Shown: piece after piece, positions 40,746 to 51,747 of the stretch
Numbering within the stretch: the first letter of the stretch is position 1
Layout: every line of letters starts with the position of its first letter
NCBI GenBank assembly: GCA_946902875.1
Contig: OX336336.1
Coordinates: 5,302,545-5,366,544, forward strand
DNA length: 64,000 nucleotides
From: Nematopogon swammerdamellus
Taxonomy: Eukaryota > Arthropoda > Insecta > Lepidoptera > Adelidae
Direction of reading: 5' to 3'
Position numbers and translations under genes: made by a program
The notes under the pieces: model-generated
What the model was told of the DNA's origin: nothing
The model's database searches: none
What the model saw: the letters and a program-made list of their open reading frames with translations, nothing else

Positions 40746-41141
40746 AAGTTCGTATATTTTTTCATAATAATTTTGATCAGACGTAACATCTACTATACTA
40801 GTAAGTATATTATTCGAAACACATAATTTTATTTGAAAGCTTTCTTGTTGATTTAGGCCGAACTGTTCTCTCATTCCCTTCATTTTATAGGAGCCCACAT
40901 AAGATACATAGAAATGAGGTAAAGTGAAACTAAAGTACGTTTGAGAACTCTGAACAATCGGTAAAGTGGCAGTTTTGACCTTACATACAAAGATATAAGG
41001 TTCAAATTTAACGTTTGGCATTCCTTTGTGCTTTGCGAATAAACTGTGAGAATATCTCAAAGCTTTAGCACAAGTTCTGCAGTAGTTACATGAAACATTC
41101 AACTGACAAAAGATTGAGGCGGATGTTATATCCTGTGGCAA
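40740..41141 (-). CDS. Unrecognised 133-codon open frame
   Basis: Longest non-repeat, non-transposon frame in the window. The protein has a CNYCRTCAKALRYSHSLF stretch with three clustered cysteines and no other motif I recognise. Its stop codon lies at the edge of the neighbouring SINE, so the C terminus would be SINE-derived. No signal peptide, membrane segment or splice context is evident. It may be a chance frame or a decayed exon. Confidence 0.15.
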   Translation of the reverse strand: MPQDITSASIFCQLNVSCNYCRTCAKALRYSHSLFAKHKGMPNVKFEPYIFVCKVKTATLPIVQSSQTYFSFTLPHFYVSYVGSYKMKGMREQFGLNQQESFQIKLCVSNNILTSIVDVTSDQNYYEKIYELQ

Positions 41142-41276
41142 AACAATTGCAGTACCGCACCGTTCATAATAAAACTAACGACATCTCTTTAGCAGACAAA
41201 TCAAAATTTATCAAGATTTATAAAACCCGCGGGTTCGCTCGCGTTAAATTTGTATTTAAAAAGAAGGAAGTAAGTA

Positions 41277-41740
41277 AGGAGACATCCATTAATCACGTGA
41301 GCAAAAAAAGGGAGGGAGGGGTCTGGCAAAATCTCACCAAATCTCACTAGCAGGAGAGGGGGGGTCTACAACAATCTCACGCCATCTTTTTTTTTATTGT
41401 TTTATTATTTATTTATTCTAAACACTAACAGCTTTAGCTGGAGCGTGTTTAGTTTTTGAGAGACCGCGACGTTTTCGCATAATTTTACGTCGCGTAATTT
41501 TCTTGCCACTTCCATTCTCTTCAATTGATATACCTAAATACTTGAATTGTGCATTTTAAAGTCTGTATAAACTTTAAATATGCAGATTTTGACGAAACTT
41601 ACACATAGAGGCAATCTCACGTGAGATTTGGGGAGGGGGAGGGGGGGGGGGTCCTATAAATCTCACGAAATCTCACCAAGCGGGAGGGAGAGGGTCTAAA
41701 AATCCAAAAAATTTGCTCACGTGATTAATGGATGTCCCCT
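41277..41740. mobile_element. 464-bp MITE with about 28-bp inverted termini
   Basis: Left AGGAGACATCCATTAATCAC then GTGAGCAAA matches, in reverse, right TTTGCTCACGTGATTAATGG then ATGTCCCCT. The G-rich inner parts (GGGAGGGAGGGGTCT) and AATCTCAC words are also mirrored. A minus-strand LINE tail (plus TTTTTTTTTATTG, AACACTAACAGCTTTAGCTG) is inserted near 41390-41470. Confidence 0.8.
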
Positions 41741-41898
41741 AACACATATTCTGTGAAAATTTCAACGGGCTAATTATTACGGTTCAAGAGATACAGCCCT
41801 CAGACAGACAGACGGACGGGCGGACGGACAGACAGACAGACAGACGGCGTGGGCTTAGTAATAGGGTCCCGTACCGGATACGGAACCCTAAAAACTAA
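41741..41898 (-). repeat. Family C repeat fragment
   Basis: AACACATATTCTGTGAAAAT, a (CAGA/CGGA)n tract at 41801-41845 and AATAGGGTCCCGTACCGGAT. It starts precisely at the MITE boundary. Confidence 0.8.
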
Positions 41899-41907
41899 AC
41901 TACCTAG

Positions 41908-42085
41908 CAAAATCAGTCGTACCATTAAACCAACGCCTAATCACGCCTAACTACAAACTGCAAAATCAGTCGTACCATTAAACCAACGCCTAATCACGCC
42001 TAACTACATACATACATACATAACTCACGCTTTTGTATCCCGACAATCAGGGTAAGCAGAGTAATCGGTGTTGTGCTATAAGTTC
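41908..42085 (+). repeat. 52-bp direct duplication and family A start
   Basis: AAAATCAGTCGTACCATTAA then ACCAACGCCTAATCACGCC occurs twice (about 41908 and 41960). CATACATACATA and CCCGACAATCAGGGTAAGCA, the first part of family A, follow. Confidence 0.75.
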
Positions 42086-42576
42086 ATACATACACACACG
42101 CCTAACTACAGTTCAATTTCCAAGTAATGACACTATTGCATAAATAGTTGCCCAGCTAAGTACAACCATAGAAAAGTAAAGAGACCAAAGTCCCTCGGAT
42201 TCTGTGAATTTTCCACAAATTTGTTCCCAATACTGACAGTTGAAGCAGACGTGATCTGAAGGCGGTCCGGGGTATTCGTCCCTAGTCCCAAGACTATATC
42301 GCTTCGAGTACTTCGTACCGACGTATGCCGCTAACTTTACTTAATTTTAGAAGGGCGTATGTAAAACAGTAAATCTTCAGGAAAATAAAAACAATTGTAA
42401 TATAACTGTTGACTTGGTCGTCAGTGCTAAGGTGGAATTGGGGAAGTGCGCGAGAATAAAAATATTTAGGAAGAAATTTTCAAAGTTAATACTGTCGACA
42501 CGCGTAAACCCTTCTGCCGATTCCATTGAAAAAATCTATTCAAATATTTTTTTAGAATAGAATAGAAAAGAAAATG
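42086..42576. other. No recognised feature
   Basis: Mixed composition; no frames or repeats that I can support. Confidence 0.35.
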
Positions 42577-42740
42577 CTTTATTACTCCAAGAAACATTCA
42601 ACAATAACAATCACATTAGAACATTTACATAAGGTACAAGGGCGGATCTATCCCTTACAGAGATTTATTTCAGTCAACCTTTGGGTGTTTGAGATTAAGA
42701 GTTGCAATGAATGCATTCATGCAAAAGAGTTGAACGTGAG
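42577..42740 (-). mobile_element. LINE 3' tail (CTTTATTGCTCC family), diverged
   Basis: GCTTTATTACTCCAAGAAAC, GGGCGGATCTATCCCTTACA and TCAGTCAACCTTTGGGTGTT parallel the copies at 12503-12808 and 47101-47465 but are more diverged. Confidence 0.6.
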
Positions 42741-43257
42741 AATTTAAGATAAACCAATATGTAATAAGAATACTTACTGGATAATACACGTGTGTATATT
42801 TTATTTAAGAGATTTTACATTTTAAAATTGTAAGCCATAGTTTATAAGCCCATTTTATTAAAAAAAAAATTCTTCAAAACATAATTTAATTGGCATGGTA
42901 TTAGAACAGGTGGACTACGCTAACAATTCAATTTTGATTAAACTGTTTTTTCTTATATATTTTGTATGAATTCTCTTTTCACATACGCTCTTCCCGACCT
43001 AAAACCCACTCTACAAATATTGACTGCACAGAACAGCGATCGGCGGCAGTCTTCCCACGGCCGGCCGCCTCTGAGTCTCTACATTATGTATTCGACGCTG
43101 AGGACGCACGCGGGCAGTATCGGGTCCTTCCCCGGGGTCACGTGGGCCATGTATTATTCTGTCCTTCGTGACCCTTCGAGTTGAAGTAGGCACCTAACCT
43201 CTCCTACACATCTGCGTTTCGATCGGGGAGCCATTTCTCGGGCTGCTGTAGATTTGG
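42741..43257. other. No recognised gene; GC-rich patch
   Basis: AT-rich until 42960, then a GC-rich stretch (43020-43190) with overlapping frames of about 60-72 codons on both strands. None matches a family I know. Confidence 0.35.
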
Positions 43258-43553
43258 GCATTTTTAGGTTTCCGTACCCCGTATTAGGTTTCCGTACCCC
43301 ATACGGATGCCTTTTACTAAGCCTACAACGTCTGTCTGTCTGTCTGTCCGTCTGTCCGATGGCTGTATGTTTGGAACCGTAATTTAAATTTTCACATAAT
43401 ATGTGTTATTTTGTCGGAAATAACAAGAAATAATAAAAAAAATCTAATTGAACAATTAAGGGGGGTCCCCATACAAGAAAAGTGTTTTTTCAACTTTTCT
43501 TTTTGTGGTGCGGAAGCCTTGGTGCGCGAGTCCGACTCGCACTTGGCCGGTTT
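43258..43553 (+). repeat. Family C repeat
   Basis: A duplicated start (TAGGTTTCCGTACCCCGTAT, then TAGGTTTCCGTACCCCATAC), a short (TCTG)n tract and the standard end GTGCGCGAGTCCGACTCGCA then CTTGGCCGGTTTTAT. Confidence 0.85.
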
Positions 43554-43750
43554 TATTTAAACTTCTTCTGGAGAAAAAAAAACAGTTCACGTCTCGTAAC
43601 CGCTGTTTTGTTGTCATCTAATTATATTTATTATTTTCTACGACGACGACGCGACGGCGCGGTCAGTCTTTGGATATGTGGCCGTTCGACCGTTGAGGAC
43701 GAAGTAACTATTAAGTAATCTGTGGTTGAGATTGACTGTGGTTCGGAACA

Positions 43751-44035
43751 ACAACATACCACACGCTGTATCCCGACAATCGGGGTAAACAGAGTTGTCG
43801 GTATTGAGCTGCAAAGTACTGTTGTAAATTAAATCACAACACCGACCACCACATTTAGCAAAGTATTAGGACAAGGCAACTATCGAGCAGCAAATAAGGC
43901 ACAAAGACCCACCGGCTACATGACTCGGTGTAAGGACCGTACCAAGATGAGAGGTGGCTAGCCTGTCGCCCTTATGCACGGTATCTTGTCCTTATCCCTT
44001 AGTCGCCTTTACGACATGAACGGGGAGAGTTGTAT
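43751..44035 (+). repeat. Family A repeat
   Basis: ACATACCACACGCTGTATCC, CCCGACAATCGGGGTAAACA, CAAATAAGGCACAAAGACCC and TCGCCTTTACGACATGAACG. The shared word GAAGTAACTATTAAGTAATC just upstream (43703) also occurs at 46092. Confidence 0.75.
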
Positions 44036-44054
44036 GGTTCGGATTTTATGTTAA

Positions 44055-44440
44055 GACGATACCCATAGCTGGCTGAATAGAAAAAGATCTTAAGTCGGTG
44101 TTGTTTTTAAATAAAAAAAAAAATTGAAATAAAATTTAAAAATCTACAACAATCGCGTTCTGTGCTTGTGGTTTAGTTATTTATCAGTGCAATAAAAATT
44201 TCGTTTTATTCATTCACTTTTGCGTCAGATGAAATAAATCGAAATTAAATCATTTATATCATCTTACGCAAAAGTGAATGAATAAAACGAAATTTTTATT
44301 GCACTGATAAATAACTAAACCACAAGCACAGAACGCGATTGTTGTAGATTTTTAAATTTTATTTCAATTTTTTTTTTTATTTAAAAACAACACCGACTTA
44401 CGACCTTTTTCTATGCAAAGCAGCCAGCTATGGGTAGCGT
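44055..44440. mobile_element. 386-bp AT-rich foldback element
   Basis: Inner arms 44091-44225 and 44266-44400 are essentially perfect inverted repeats. The outer 35-40 bp (ACCCATAGCTGGCTG and its complement, GAAAAAGATC/GACCTTTTTC) are imperfect. The loop is about 40 nt. No coding content. Confidence 0.92.
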
Positions 44441-45120
44441 TCTAGGGAGCTGTAGGTTGTAGGAGCTGTAGGACCAAACGTAGCTGAGGAGCGTCTTAAT
44501 TGTTTGCAACAATGTGTTTTTCTATTCTAATTTATTCATTTTCTGTTCAGTTAGTAATAACGCTACTATCCTGTTCGATTTTTCGCCGTCAAGTGTTGCC
44601 ATTCTATACTATAAATCGCGTTATGAAGCTACTTATTACGTGTTAACGCATTATTACGCCTCGATCGCTACTGACGACACGCTCTACTTGGCTTAAACGG
44701 CCCTAAGGCGTTACGGCTGAGGGGTTGTTTAGTGCATAAGGAAACGCCGCGGCGCGGCCTCTTTCTAAATTCCTGAATAACATTTCATACATTAAGTACA
44801 AACTTTAAATACATTAATAAAACTAATTTTTACGAGTATGAGAGATTTATTTTAATTTTAGAAAGAAGATATATTTAAGTTATTATCATCTGTAAATGTC
44901 TTGTTACGTAGTTAAACAAAATAAATACAAAATACAATATTCTATTTTGTTTTTGATTGTACTTCTAATAAACAAAACACAATGTAGTCTTTTAGCTACT
45001 TCGTCATTTTTCTAGCTAGTACGTTTTGTTTTGTTAGTTAGTCATTTTGCTGTATGGTCGTTTTGCGACTTGGTCATTTTATGATTTAGTCTTTTGGCTA
45101 CTCGGTTTAAATGCGATTAA
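44441..45120. other. No gene; GTCATTTT-rich patch
   Basis: Mostly AT-rich. 45000-45110 is a degenerate tandem stretch of the type TGGTCGTTTTGCGACTTGGT with CATTTT words; a comparable GTGGCCGTTCG series lies at 59525-59700. Confidence 0.4.
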
Positions 45121-45205
45121 GGCGTTCCGCGCCCGACCGTTGTGAACAAGGAGGATGCTCGGTGGTTGTGAACTAAGTTGCAGGTTCAAAACCTAGTGTG
45201 CGCCA
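45121..45205 (+). repeat. tRNA-like SINE scrap
   Basis: GCTCGGTGGTTGTGAACTAA then GTTGCAGGTTCAAAACCTAG. GGTTCAAAACC is close to a pol III B-box. It lacks an acceptor stem, so it is not a functional tRNA. Confidence 0.35.
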
Positions 45206-45479
45206 ATGAGTTTTTACATTATATTCAATCAACACTATCTACACTAATAATTATACACATAATTAAAAACAGTTTGTAAGTTTAGATGTAAGAGGTAATC
45301 TACGAAAATACTCATCCGATTTTAAAAAGTCTTTGCCCAATATTTAGAGTGGATCTTGTTGAAACTAAAATATTTGGCTAAATCGCTTGAAAAAAAAACC
45401 TAACAGCCAAGTCACGCGCTCAAGCCCTGCTCAGTGTACATAAAACCCATTTATCACTATAAAGATATTTTTATCTCCT

Positions 45480-46520
45480 CAGGCTACGCCTGGTCGAGCG
45501 TCAACGATCTAAGCCAGCGCAATCGGTCATGTGGCCGTGCTAAACAACGCCTCCAGCAGCCGCATTGAATAATAAAACCGTTTATCTTCTTCCTGGCGGG
45601 AGCCGCCACCTTCAATTCCTCCCTACTCCAGCGCGGGGCGGGTGTAATGACATTCTGTAAAATATATTAACGATATTGGCCGGGACCATCGACACCTATA
45701 CATAGACTGGACCTTCCCATACATAAATTCCGAAAAAGTATGATCTCGACCAAATGATCTTACAAGAACCTTTCACACAGCCGCTTCACAAGGCGTCTCA
45801 CAAACTGTTGAGCGCACGTCAGCAGGCCTCACGCACTCTATGTACTTGCGCGCGCTAACTACCTACCACCCGACGGGCCGCCGGCGTTCTATTTCAGTGA
45901 AATTCGTCAGCCGCGCGAAGTATACATAGAAGCTCGCCCACGCAACTGTTGCTGCACAGCTGCAAAGCAATAACCACTTTACACTAGATCGTTAAGGTAC
46001 ATTTTCGCACGCAGGGATTGGCGACGTGAAACAGTAGGCTATTAAAGCCCGAAGGTAGGAACATTTTCTATGGAGTGATTTATCTGTTACGAAGTAACTA
46101 TTAAGTAATCTGTGACGTCAGTGCTGAACGGTAGCATAGAGAGCGAACAAGAAAGAATAAAGTTGTGTTTAGTTCAAGAGTGACAGTGACAAACGGTGTT
46201 GTTGATTTCGCCTTTGCATATTGTCACGTGTTCAGCCGAATACTGTCGGACGCACCGACCGAAGTCGCGCCCCGAGCGCCTCGCGCGGCTTATAGGTGAC
46301 GGTGCAAACTGTGTTCTTGTGTGTGTGTAACTCGCCTACCGTCTCGTGTCCGTAAAAACGCGAGTGAGGAGCGTTATCGCATTCATAGAATGAGAAGGTT
46401 TTTAATGTATTGGTGATAATAATATTGTATTTGAAGGCGCATACACTTGTTTACCGACAGTTAGCTCGTTTCATTACGCTATACCGCTTCTATAAGTGTA
46501 TTTCGGTCCCCGGGACATAG
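45480..46520 (+). promoter_or_regulatory. GC-richer candidate promoter / first-exon region
   Basis: The only kilobase that is clearly GC- and CpG-richer than its surroundings without being a recognised repeat. It contains TGACGTCAGTG at about 46117 (a CRE-like word overlapping the insect initiator TCAGT), purine-rich transcribed-looking DNA after it, and GC-rich blocks (GTCGCGCCCCGAGCGCCTCG near 46270). A donor-like GGGTGAGTTTT occurs at 46888. No coding exon is visible. Strand and function are guesses. Confidence 0.2.
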
Positions 46521-47100
46521 AGACGTGACGTGCAAGAAATGCAAAGACGGCGACGAACGTGCGAATTTCACACGCCTCTGTACTTTAGGCGGAATTTGCA
46601 GGTCAAACTCTCGAAGACTTTAAAAATACTTAGCGAATTCTTTGGATCTTTCATTACAAATTCCCTAATATCACCTAGATCCGTTCGTAATTATTTCATT
46701 TCGATCTCAATCTAATATTTAGATTTTTGCAAATCTAACATTTAAAGAAAAAGTTTATAATGGAATACGCGACGAAGTTGTAGCAATTTGCATAAAATGA
46801 GTCTGCCCTTAGTATTCCAAGTTATCTTTGAAGGAGTAATTTGTGCCACCTATAAACTGTATAGTTAGTCGCACCCGGCCCCTGCTAGGGTGAGTTTTAT
46901 ATTATACCTTATTACGAAAGCAATAAGAGCTAAATTAAAATGTTATGTAAAGTAATTTATCCTGGGCGGGATGTGACGAAGTTTTTGAATTAATCTGGTC
47001 AGTTTACAGCGGAGGCGTTACGAATTCACCTTTCTTGCGCCGGGTATCATACTTGCTATATACAACCACAGATTACTTAATATGATAGATAGATAATAGA
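46521..47100. other. No recognised feature
   Basis: A 61-codon plus frame at 46530-46715 is unremarkable. ACCACAGATTACTTAA near 47068 is a reversed scrap of the AAGTAATCTGTG word seen at 43712 and 46101. Confidence 0.35.
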
Positions 47101-47465
47101 AATACTTTATTGCTCCAAAAAACATTTAACATAAACACACAATAAGAAATTTACATGAGGGGCAAAGGCGGACTTATCCCTTACAGGGATTTCTCCCAGT
47201 CAACCTTTGGATGTTTGAGAGTCGTATGTTGCGAGATATAAGTAGGTAGTAGCAAAAGACTTGAGTGTGGGAATGTAAAATATAATATAAGGAAAATAAC
47301 TATAATATATAATGTACTATAATATACACTACATATAAGTACATACTAGTTAATTAAACGTATAAATTACTATTTATAGATTAAATTAAATACATATGAA
47401 TTACAATTTATATAATACATAATACCTAAATATATACATAAATACTTGTCCATTCAGAATTAAAG
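47101..47465 (-). mobile_element. LINE 3' tail (CTTTATTGCTCC family), longest copy
   Basis: AATACTTTATTGCTCCAAAA, GGGCAAAGGCGGACTTATCC, CAGGGATTTCTCCCAGTCAA and CCTTTGGATGTTTGAGAG, then AT-rich DNA to TTGTCCATTCAGAATTAAAG. It retains about 57 bp missing from 12503-12808. Confidence 0.65.
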
Positions 47466-48392
47466 TTTTTTTAGCTTTTGACTTCACACTGACGGAGATA
47501 GTACAACTTTAAGTGTTTTTTGAATAACACTAAAATATGGTACAACCGAACAACTGTTCACGTCTCAAGTACATCTGAAATAGGTCAACCTATTATCAAT
47601 CTACTTTCTAGCGGAAACAGAACTTAAAAAAATCCATTTTAATAGTATTACTCCATTTAATTAAATTATTATATTTCATTTATATTTTAATTATTAATAA
47701 AATTATAAAATTTTAATAAATATAAATTAATTCCATAAAAACAATTTTTTTACCTTTTCAAAATTCATAATTACAAACTGTGCAAAAAATATAGGTATAT
47801 ATTTTATTTTTAACTTTACAACACAGAGTCCGTACATTGAAACTTTTCCAAGAACTTTTCGGTTACTTCTAATGTTAGAATGCGTAGAACCGGCCTTACT
47901 TCGCGTGAATATGAGACTGGAGTGTTTAATTAACCTACCCAGGGCCCAGGGATACTCTGAGGAACTCGCATCTTAACCCTGTGCTCACATTTCACGCACT
48001 CTCCCAAAACCGCCCCTTCGTGATCAACACCAACATTCTCAAACCGAGACCTTCTTCTAAATGATTTTGCTTTTTTTTATGTACTCGTAAATGAAATTTT
48101 TGCCAGCATCGCCTCCTCATTTTAGTTACTTTGGATTTTTTCACCGTCGTCGCTACGCAATATTTGCAGGTAGTTTACACAACACGAGCAGAAAGGCTCA
48201 TAACGGTCTGCCTGCAGGATGATTGAGGCAGCGTAGGGTGAATTTCAGCCTACTTTCAGCACGTGTTCAGTAGCGCGATTCCAAATATGACACGAACCAA
48301 ATATCGTTTTGGTTATAAATTGTAGGAAAACCAATAGTACCAACAACGGTTCTACAGAATTGTACATAAGGTTCACTGAATGAAATTACAAT
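47466..48392. other. AT-rich, no recognised gene
   Basis: 47630-47770 is extremely AT-rich. The remainder is mixed, with no recognisable frames or repeats. Confidence 0.4.
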
Positions 48393-49113
48393 TTGGAGTA
48401 TTTTCGCTTTCGGCACCACAGGAAAGTGCAACACAGAGTACAACTGTTCCTGCTCCTAAATACTTATGTGATCGTTTTTCCCTTTCTCAGTTCCCACGGG
48501 CTATCGTTATGGTCAAACGATAATTTGGTGCTGACTATTCCTTCCCATTCCACTACATCATATTCCGATTCATTCACGATACATGCAGCCCGTCTGTGGA
48601 TCCAGCTCCCTGTCGATCTCTGTCTCTCTTTTTCCATTCACACTTGCAAAATACTTATAGAGAATTACTTTTTGTCCTCGTAATTTTTCTGATCCAAAAC
48701 GATGTCTCTTATTTTCAGAGTTAGTATATATATATATGTAAAAACTAGGTATATTTAGTCTATCTTTACTAAATGTATTCCATAAAAAAAAAGTTTATCT
48801 TATCTTTTGTATTCTCGTACATCTGTCATAAATTCATAATACGTTTACTTATAATATTTTATTTCTATTCTCCTTTCCCTCACCCCGGGCTCAATATCTC
48901 CGAGGTTGACTGGCTGAATGTGCAGTTAGGTAAGTACCTATTATTGTCTTTCTCTAAGACTGTTTTCTCTCGATACCGAACGATGGATCCTGTTTCCCAA
49001 CAAGGCACGACTAGAAACTACGTAAAATAATAAGCAATAGTAAGTAACCCTAGTTTAAGATGTACCTATCCTATGTATTGTATGTTTAAAAAAGCCTTAT
49101 ATTATACAATAAA
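48393..49113 (+). pseudogene. Non-LTR retrotransposon C-terminal fragment with poly(A) signal
   Basis: A 96-codon frame (48393-48683) contains NLVLTIPSHSTTSYSDSFTI, HAARLWIQLPVDL and a final YFLSS, matching the P-x-RT-S...SFTVxAARLWNxLP block at the C terminus of non-LTR ORF2 (with RLWI where RLWN is usual). AT-rich DNA follows with AATAAA at 49108 and a TTTC-rich end. RT and endonuclease domains are missing. Confidence 0.6.
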
Positions 49114-49645
49114 TGATTTCTTTCTTTCTTCTTCTTTCTTTCCGTCACTCACCTAGCAGTTTATCATACCCCAAAGGTATTCTGTTAGAAAATACCTAGA
49201 GGCATTAAGTATTACCTTTTGCCCGTATTTTATTTGAGTGCAATAAATATATACAATACAATACAAACAATACAACTGTTTGGGTGTCGAACTTGGAATC
49301 GAGCACAGGAGAGAGCTCTTTACAGCAGCGCCACCGCCGCCGCGGTCGGTCCCTAATTACAGCCCCACGTGCGCTGCTGTGCGCAAAAACAAGCGATTTG
49401 GCAGACGTGGTACGCTGAAACAGTTTTTACATGGACTGTTCCTAATTTTTAGTATTATACCTTACGTACTTATTTTGTTCCAAGCTTTTTAAAAATACAT
49501 AAAGAAACTTAGGGAAGTTTCTTCATAAGATAAATGCAAAGCCGAAATAAAGAGAAATTTATGAAGAAAAATATAAAGGGAGTACCTACCTCCATGCTTA
49601 GTACTAACCTAACAAACAAAAGTAAAATTTTAATTATATTTTTAA
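49114..49645. other. Short low-complexity and unique DNA
   Basis: (TTTC)n at 49115-49143, an ACAATACAA series near 49253-49276 and a GCCACCGCCGCCGCGG patch near 49330. No gene. Confidence 0.45.
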
Positions 49646-50095
49646 GCGGCGGGTGGCCGAGTTGTCTGGGCTTCGGCTTCTCTTGCGAGAAGTCCGACGT
49701 TCGAATCCGATCGGCGTGTATCAAGGCGTTTTTTCTGACGGAAAAATTTACGTGTATACACGTACACTTACACGTACACAAATTTACGTGTATACATCTG
49801 CTGCTTCACCGATCGGAACCGGTGTAAAACTGTAGGTCCCTTCCCTTGCCCCTTACTAGGTGGTAGGCTCAAATTGTTGCCGACTGGATTGGTACCGCTC
49901 CACTGGATGTGAGATGCCCGCATAGTAGTCTCGGCTGTGTTCTCCTCTAGTTCAGTATATAGCCAGCAAGCCAAAGGGATTCTCCGATATGGCACCTACC
50001 TTCTCGGAGGTGATATTGGCTGGTCGGAGCATGTGCTTTTCCACCTCTCTTTCTCACACTCAGCTCAGTATACCGGATTACATAAAAAAAGTTAA
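49646..50095 (+). mobile_element. tRNA-headed SINE sharing the body of the 5S-headed family
   Basis: The head GCGGGTGGCCGAGTTGTCTG, then GAAGTCCGACGTTCGAATCC matches a tRNA-Ser/Leu-type A-box (TGGCCGAGTTG) and B-box (GTTCGAATCC). The body follows the 5S-headed family landmark by landmark: ACTGTAGGTCCCTTCCC, ACTAGGTGGTAGG, GATTGGTACCGCTCCACTGG (compare GGTTGGTACCACCGCACTGA), TAGTTCAGTATATAGCCAGC (compare CAGTTCAGTGTAGCCGACAT), ATATGGCACCTACCTTCTCG and GTGATATTGGCTGGTCGG. It ends with an A-run at about 50083-50090. Only one copy in this window. Confidence 0.85.
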
Positions 50096-50945
50096 TTCTG
50101 ACCTTGTGCATAATTTTTCTTACAAAACCCAGCAAACTACACTAAAATACAAAAATTATCGATGAAGACTAACACCATGGCGTAAATGGTCTCCAAAATA
50201 TGATTTTAATACTTGTTGGTTATTGGGTAACATTTTTGCTTTGTTTGTCCTCAGTGTTTTGCCCGGAATTTTTCAAGAGCATTATGGCGAAAATTGTACA
50301 TGCGATCCTTTTTCCTCTGTGGTTACTACGGACTCAAAGTGGGTATCTACCTCTATATGCTTACTTTCAATGTCCAATTTTTCATTCGTCTAGCTAATCT
50401 CAAAATAAATGGCTGAAAGACCGCGCGTGGCGCTTGTGATAGTTTACGAATTTCTCTTACACTTTTTTCTAAATTAGCTTACAAGAAATGACGTGATGTC
50501 GTGACCGAAGGCCACCATTTTTCTTATAATTATGTCGATGTAATATTGTGTACGTTCGGTCCGATGGCCAAAAATAAATGTGAAAACATATTCTACCTAG
50601 TGCTAACACGATATTTCGCCTGGATTTTTATATTTTAGCTTTTGGCTGCGGCTTCGTGCGCGGTAAACTCAATACTGCAATAATCCAATACTGCAACGCA
50701 ACCCAAAAGAACTGCTAACGCCATCTATTACTACCATTCAACTAAATTAAAATTAAATTCCGTTCATACTATACTTTCTTTGATACTGCTCAGCCTTAAG
50801 GCACTTTAGCGTGATGGTATAAATATGTGAGTATAGCGAGTCTCAAGAACTACTCTTTACATTGGTGCAAACCGCATCAAAATCCGTTCAGTGGTTCCGT
50901 AGTTTACTTCAAACATCTTACATACAGACAGACGTTCCATTTTTT
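50096..50945. other. No gene; possible family F scrap
   Basis: Unremarkable short frames. TTTTGGCTGCGGCTTCGTGC near 50640 resembles family F. The rest is not recognised. Confidence 0.4.
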
Positions 50946-50947
50946 AT

Positions 50948-51150
50948 GAAGTAGAGAGTAGAGATAGAGAAGAGATAGAGATAGAGATAGAAATAGAGAT
51001 AGAGATAGAGATAGATACAGAGACAGAGTCAGGGACAGAGATAGAGACAGAGACAGAGGCAGGGACAGGGACAGAGACAGAGACAGAGACAGAGACAGAG
51101 ACAGAGACAGAGACAGAGACAGAGATAGAGATAGAGAAGATAGAGAGATC
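50948..51150. repeat. (GAGATA)n/(GAGACA)n microsatellite, about 200 bp
   Basis: Hexanucleotide repeat with a GAGATA to GAGACA transition across the array. The serine/leucine repeat protein read on the minus strand (104 codons) is an artefact. Confidence 0.97.
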
Positions 51151-51154
51151 AAAT

Positions 51155-51212
51155 TACATACATACACATAAATAACGTCACGTCTGTTTCCCAGTGGGGT
51201 AGGCAGAGACTG
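51155..51212 (+). repeat. TAGGCAGAGAC dispersed-repeat scrap
   Basis: ACATACATACACATAAATAA, CGTCACGTCTGTTTCCCAGT and GGGGTAGGCAGAGACTG. Relative of 28490-28556. Confidence 0.65.
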
Positions 51213-51215
51213 TAA

Positions 51216-51514
51216 CATCTTGTGCGGAAGGTTGATGACATAAACACTAGACTACCGGTTGCTTAGGTTCATTACTACTGTGTAAATTCATTAAAGAATG
51301 ATGAGATCAGATCGATAAAAGAGATTGGTAAAGCCTTTGGCTGTGTGGTCAGGGAAACTTGGTTAGCGGTTAGATCTTTGCGGTCTCGAAGGCTGACACT
51401 CTAGCGTCTTCGTCTAGCAGCTCTTTAGTTACATTAATATTGCTTATGTCTAATCTAAAATTGGCTAATTTCATGAATAATAAGAGTGGAAGTCCTACTT
51501 ACGTACTATGTACC
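51216..51514. other. No recognised feature
   Basis: About 300 bp without a supportable frame or repeat. Confidence 0.35.
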
Positions 51515-51700
51515 TACATCGTCTGTCTAGCTGTCGGACTGTGTGTATTTCTGTGTCATCGTAGCTCCCAAAAGGATGGACCGATTTGGATGCGAATTTT
51601 TTTTTTTTATTAGAAAGTCATGGTTTGACCGAGTTGGTTCTTAGTATGTTTATAATTAGGTAATAAAAAAAGTGAGCTTGATAAATATCTTGTCCTAATA
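51515..51700 (+). repeat. Family D repeat, partial
   Basis: TCATCGTAGCTCCCAAAAGG, ATGGACCGATTTGGATGCGA and TTCTTAGTATGTTTATAATT. Shared with 12205-12432 and, reversed, with 52244-52585. Confidence 0.7.
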
Positions 51701-51747
51701 TTTTGCTAAATGTGGTGGGCGTTTGTGCTGTAATTTAGAAGAGTACT

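Noticed and set aside
49646..49720. A tRNA-Ser or tRNA-Leu gene
   Set aside because: The A- and B-boxes are present, but the sequence continues into a SINE body with an A-tail and I see no matching acceptor stem.
50904..51218. Serine/leucine-repeat protein of 104 codons
   Set aside because: It is a reading of the GAGATA/GAGACA microsatellite.
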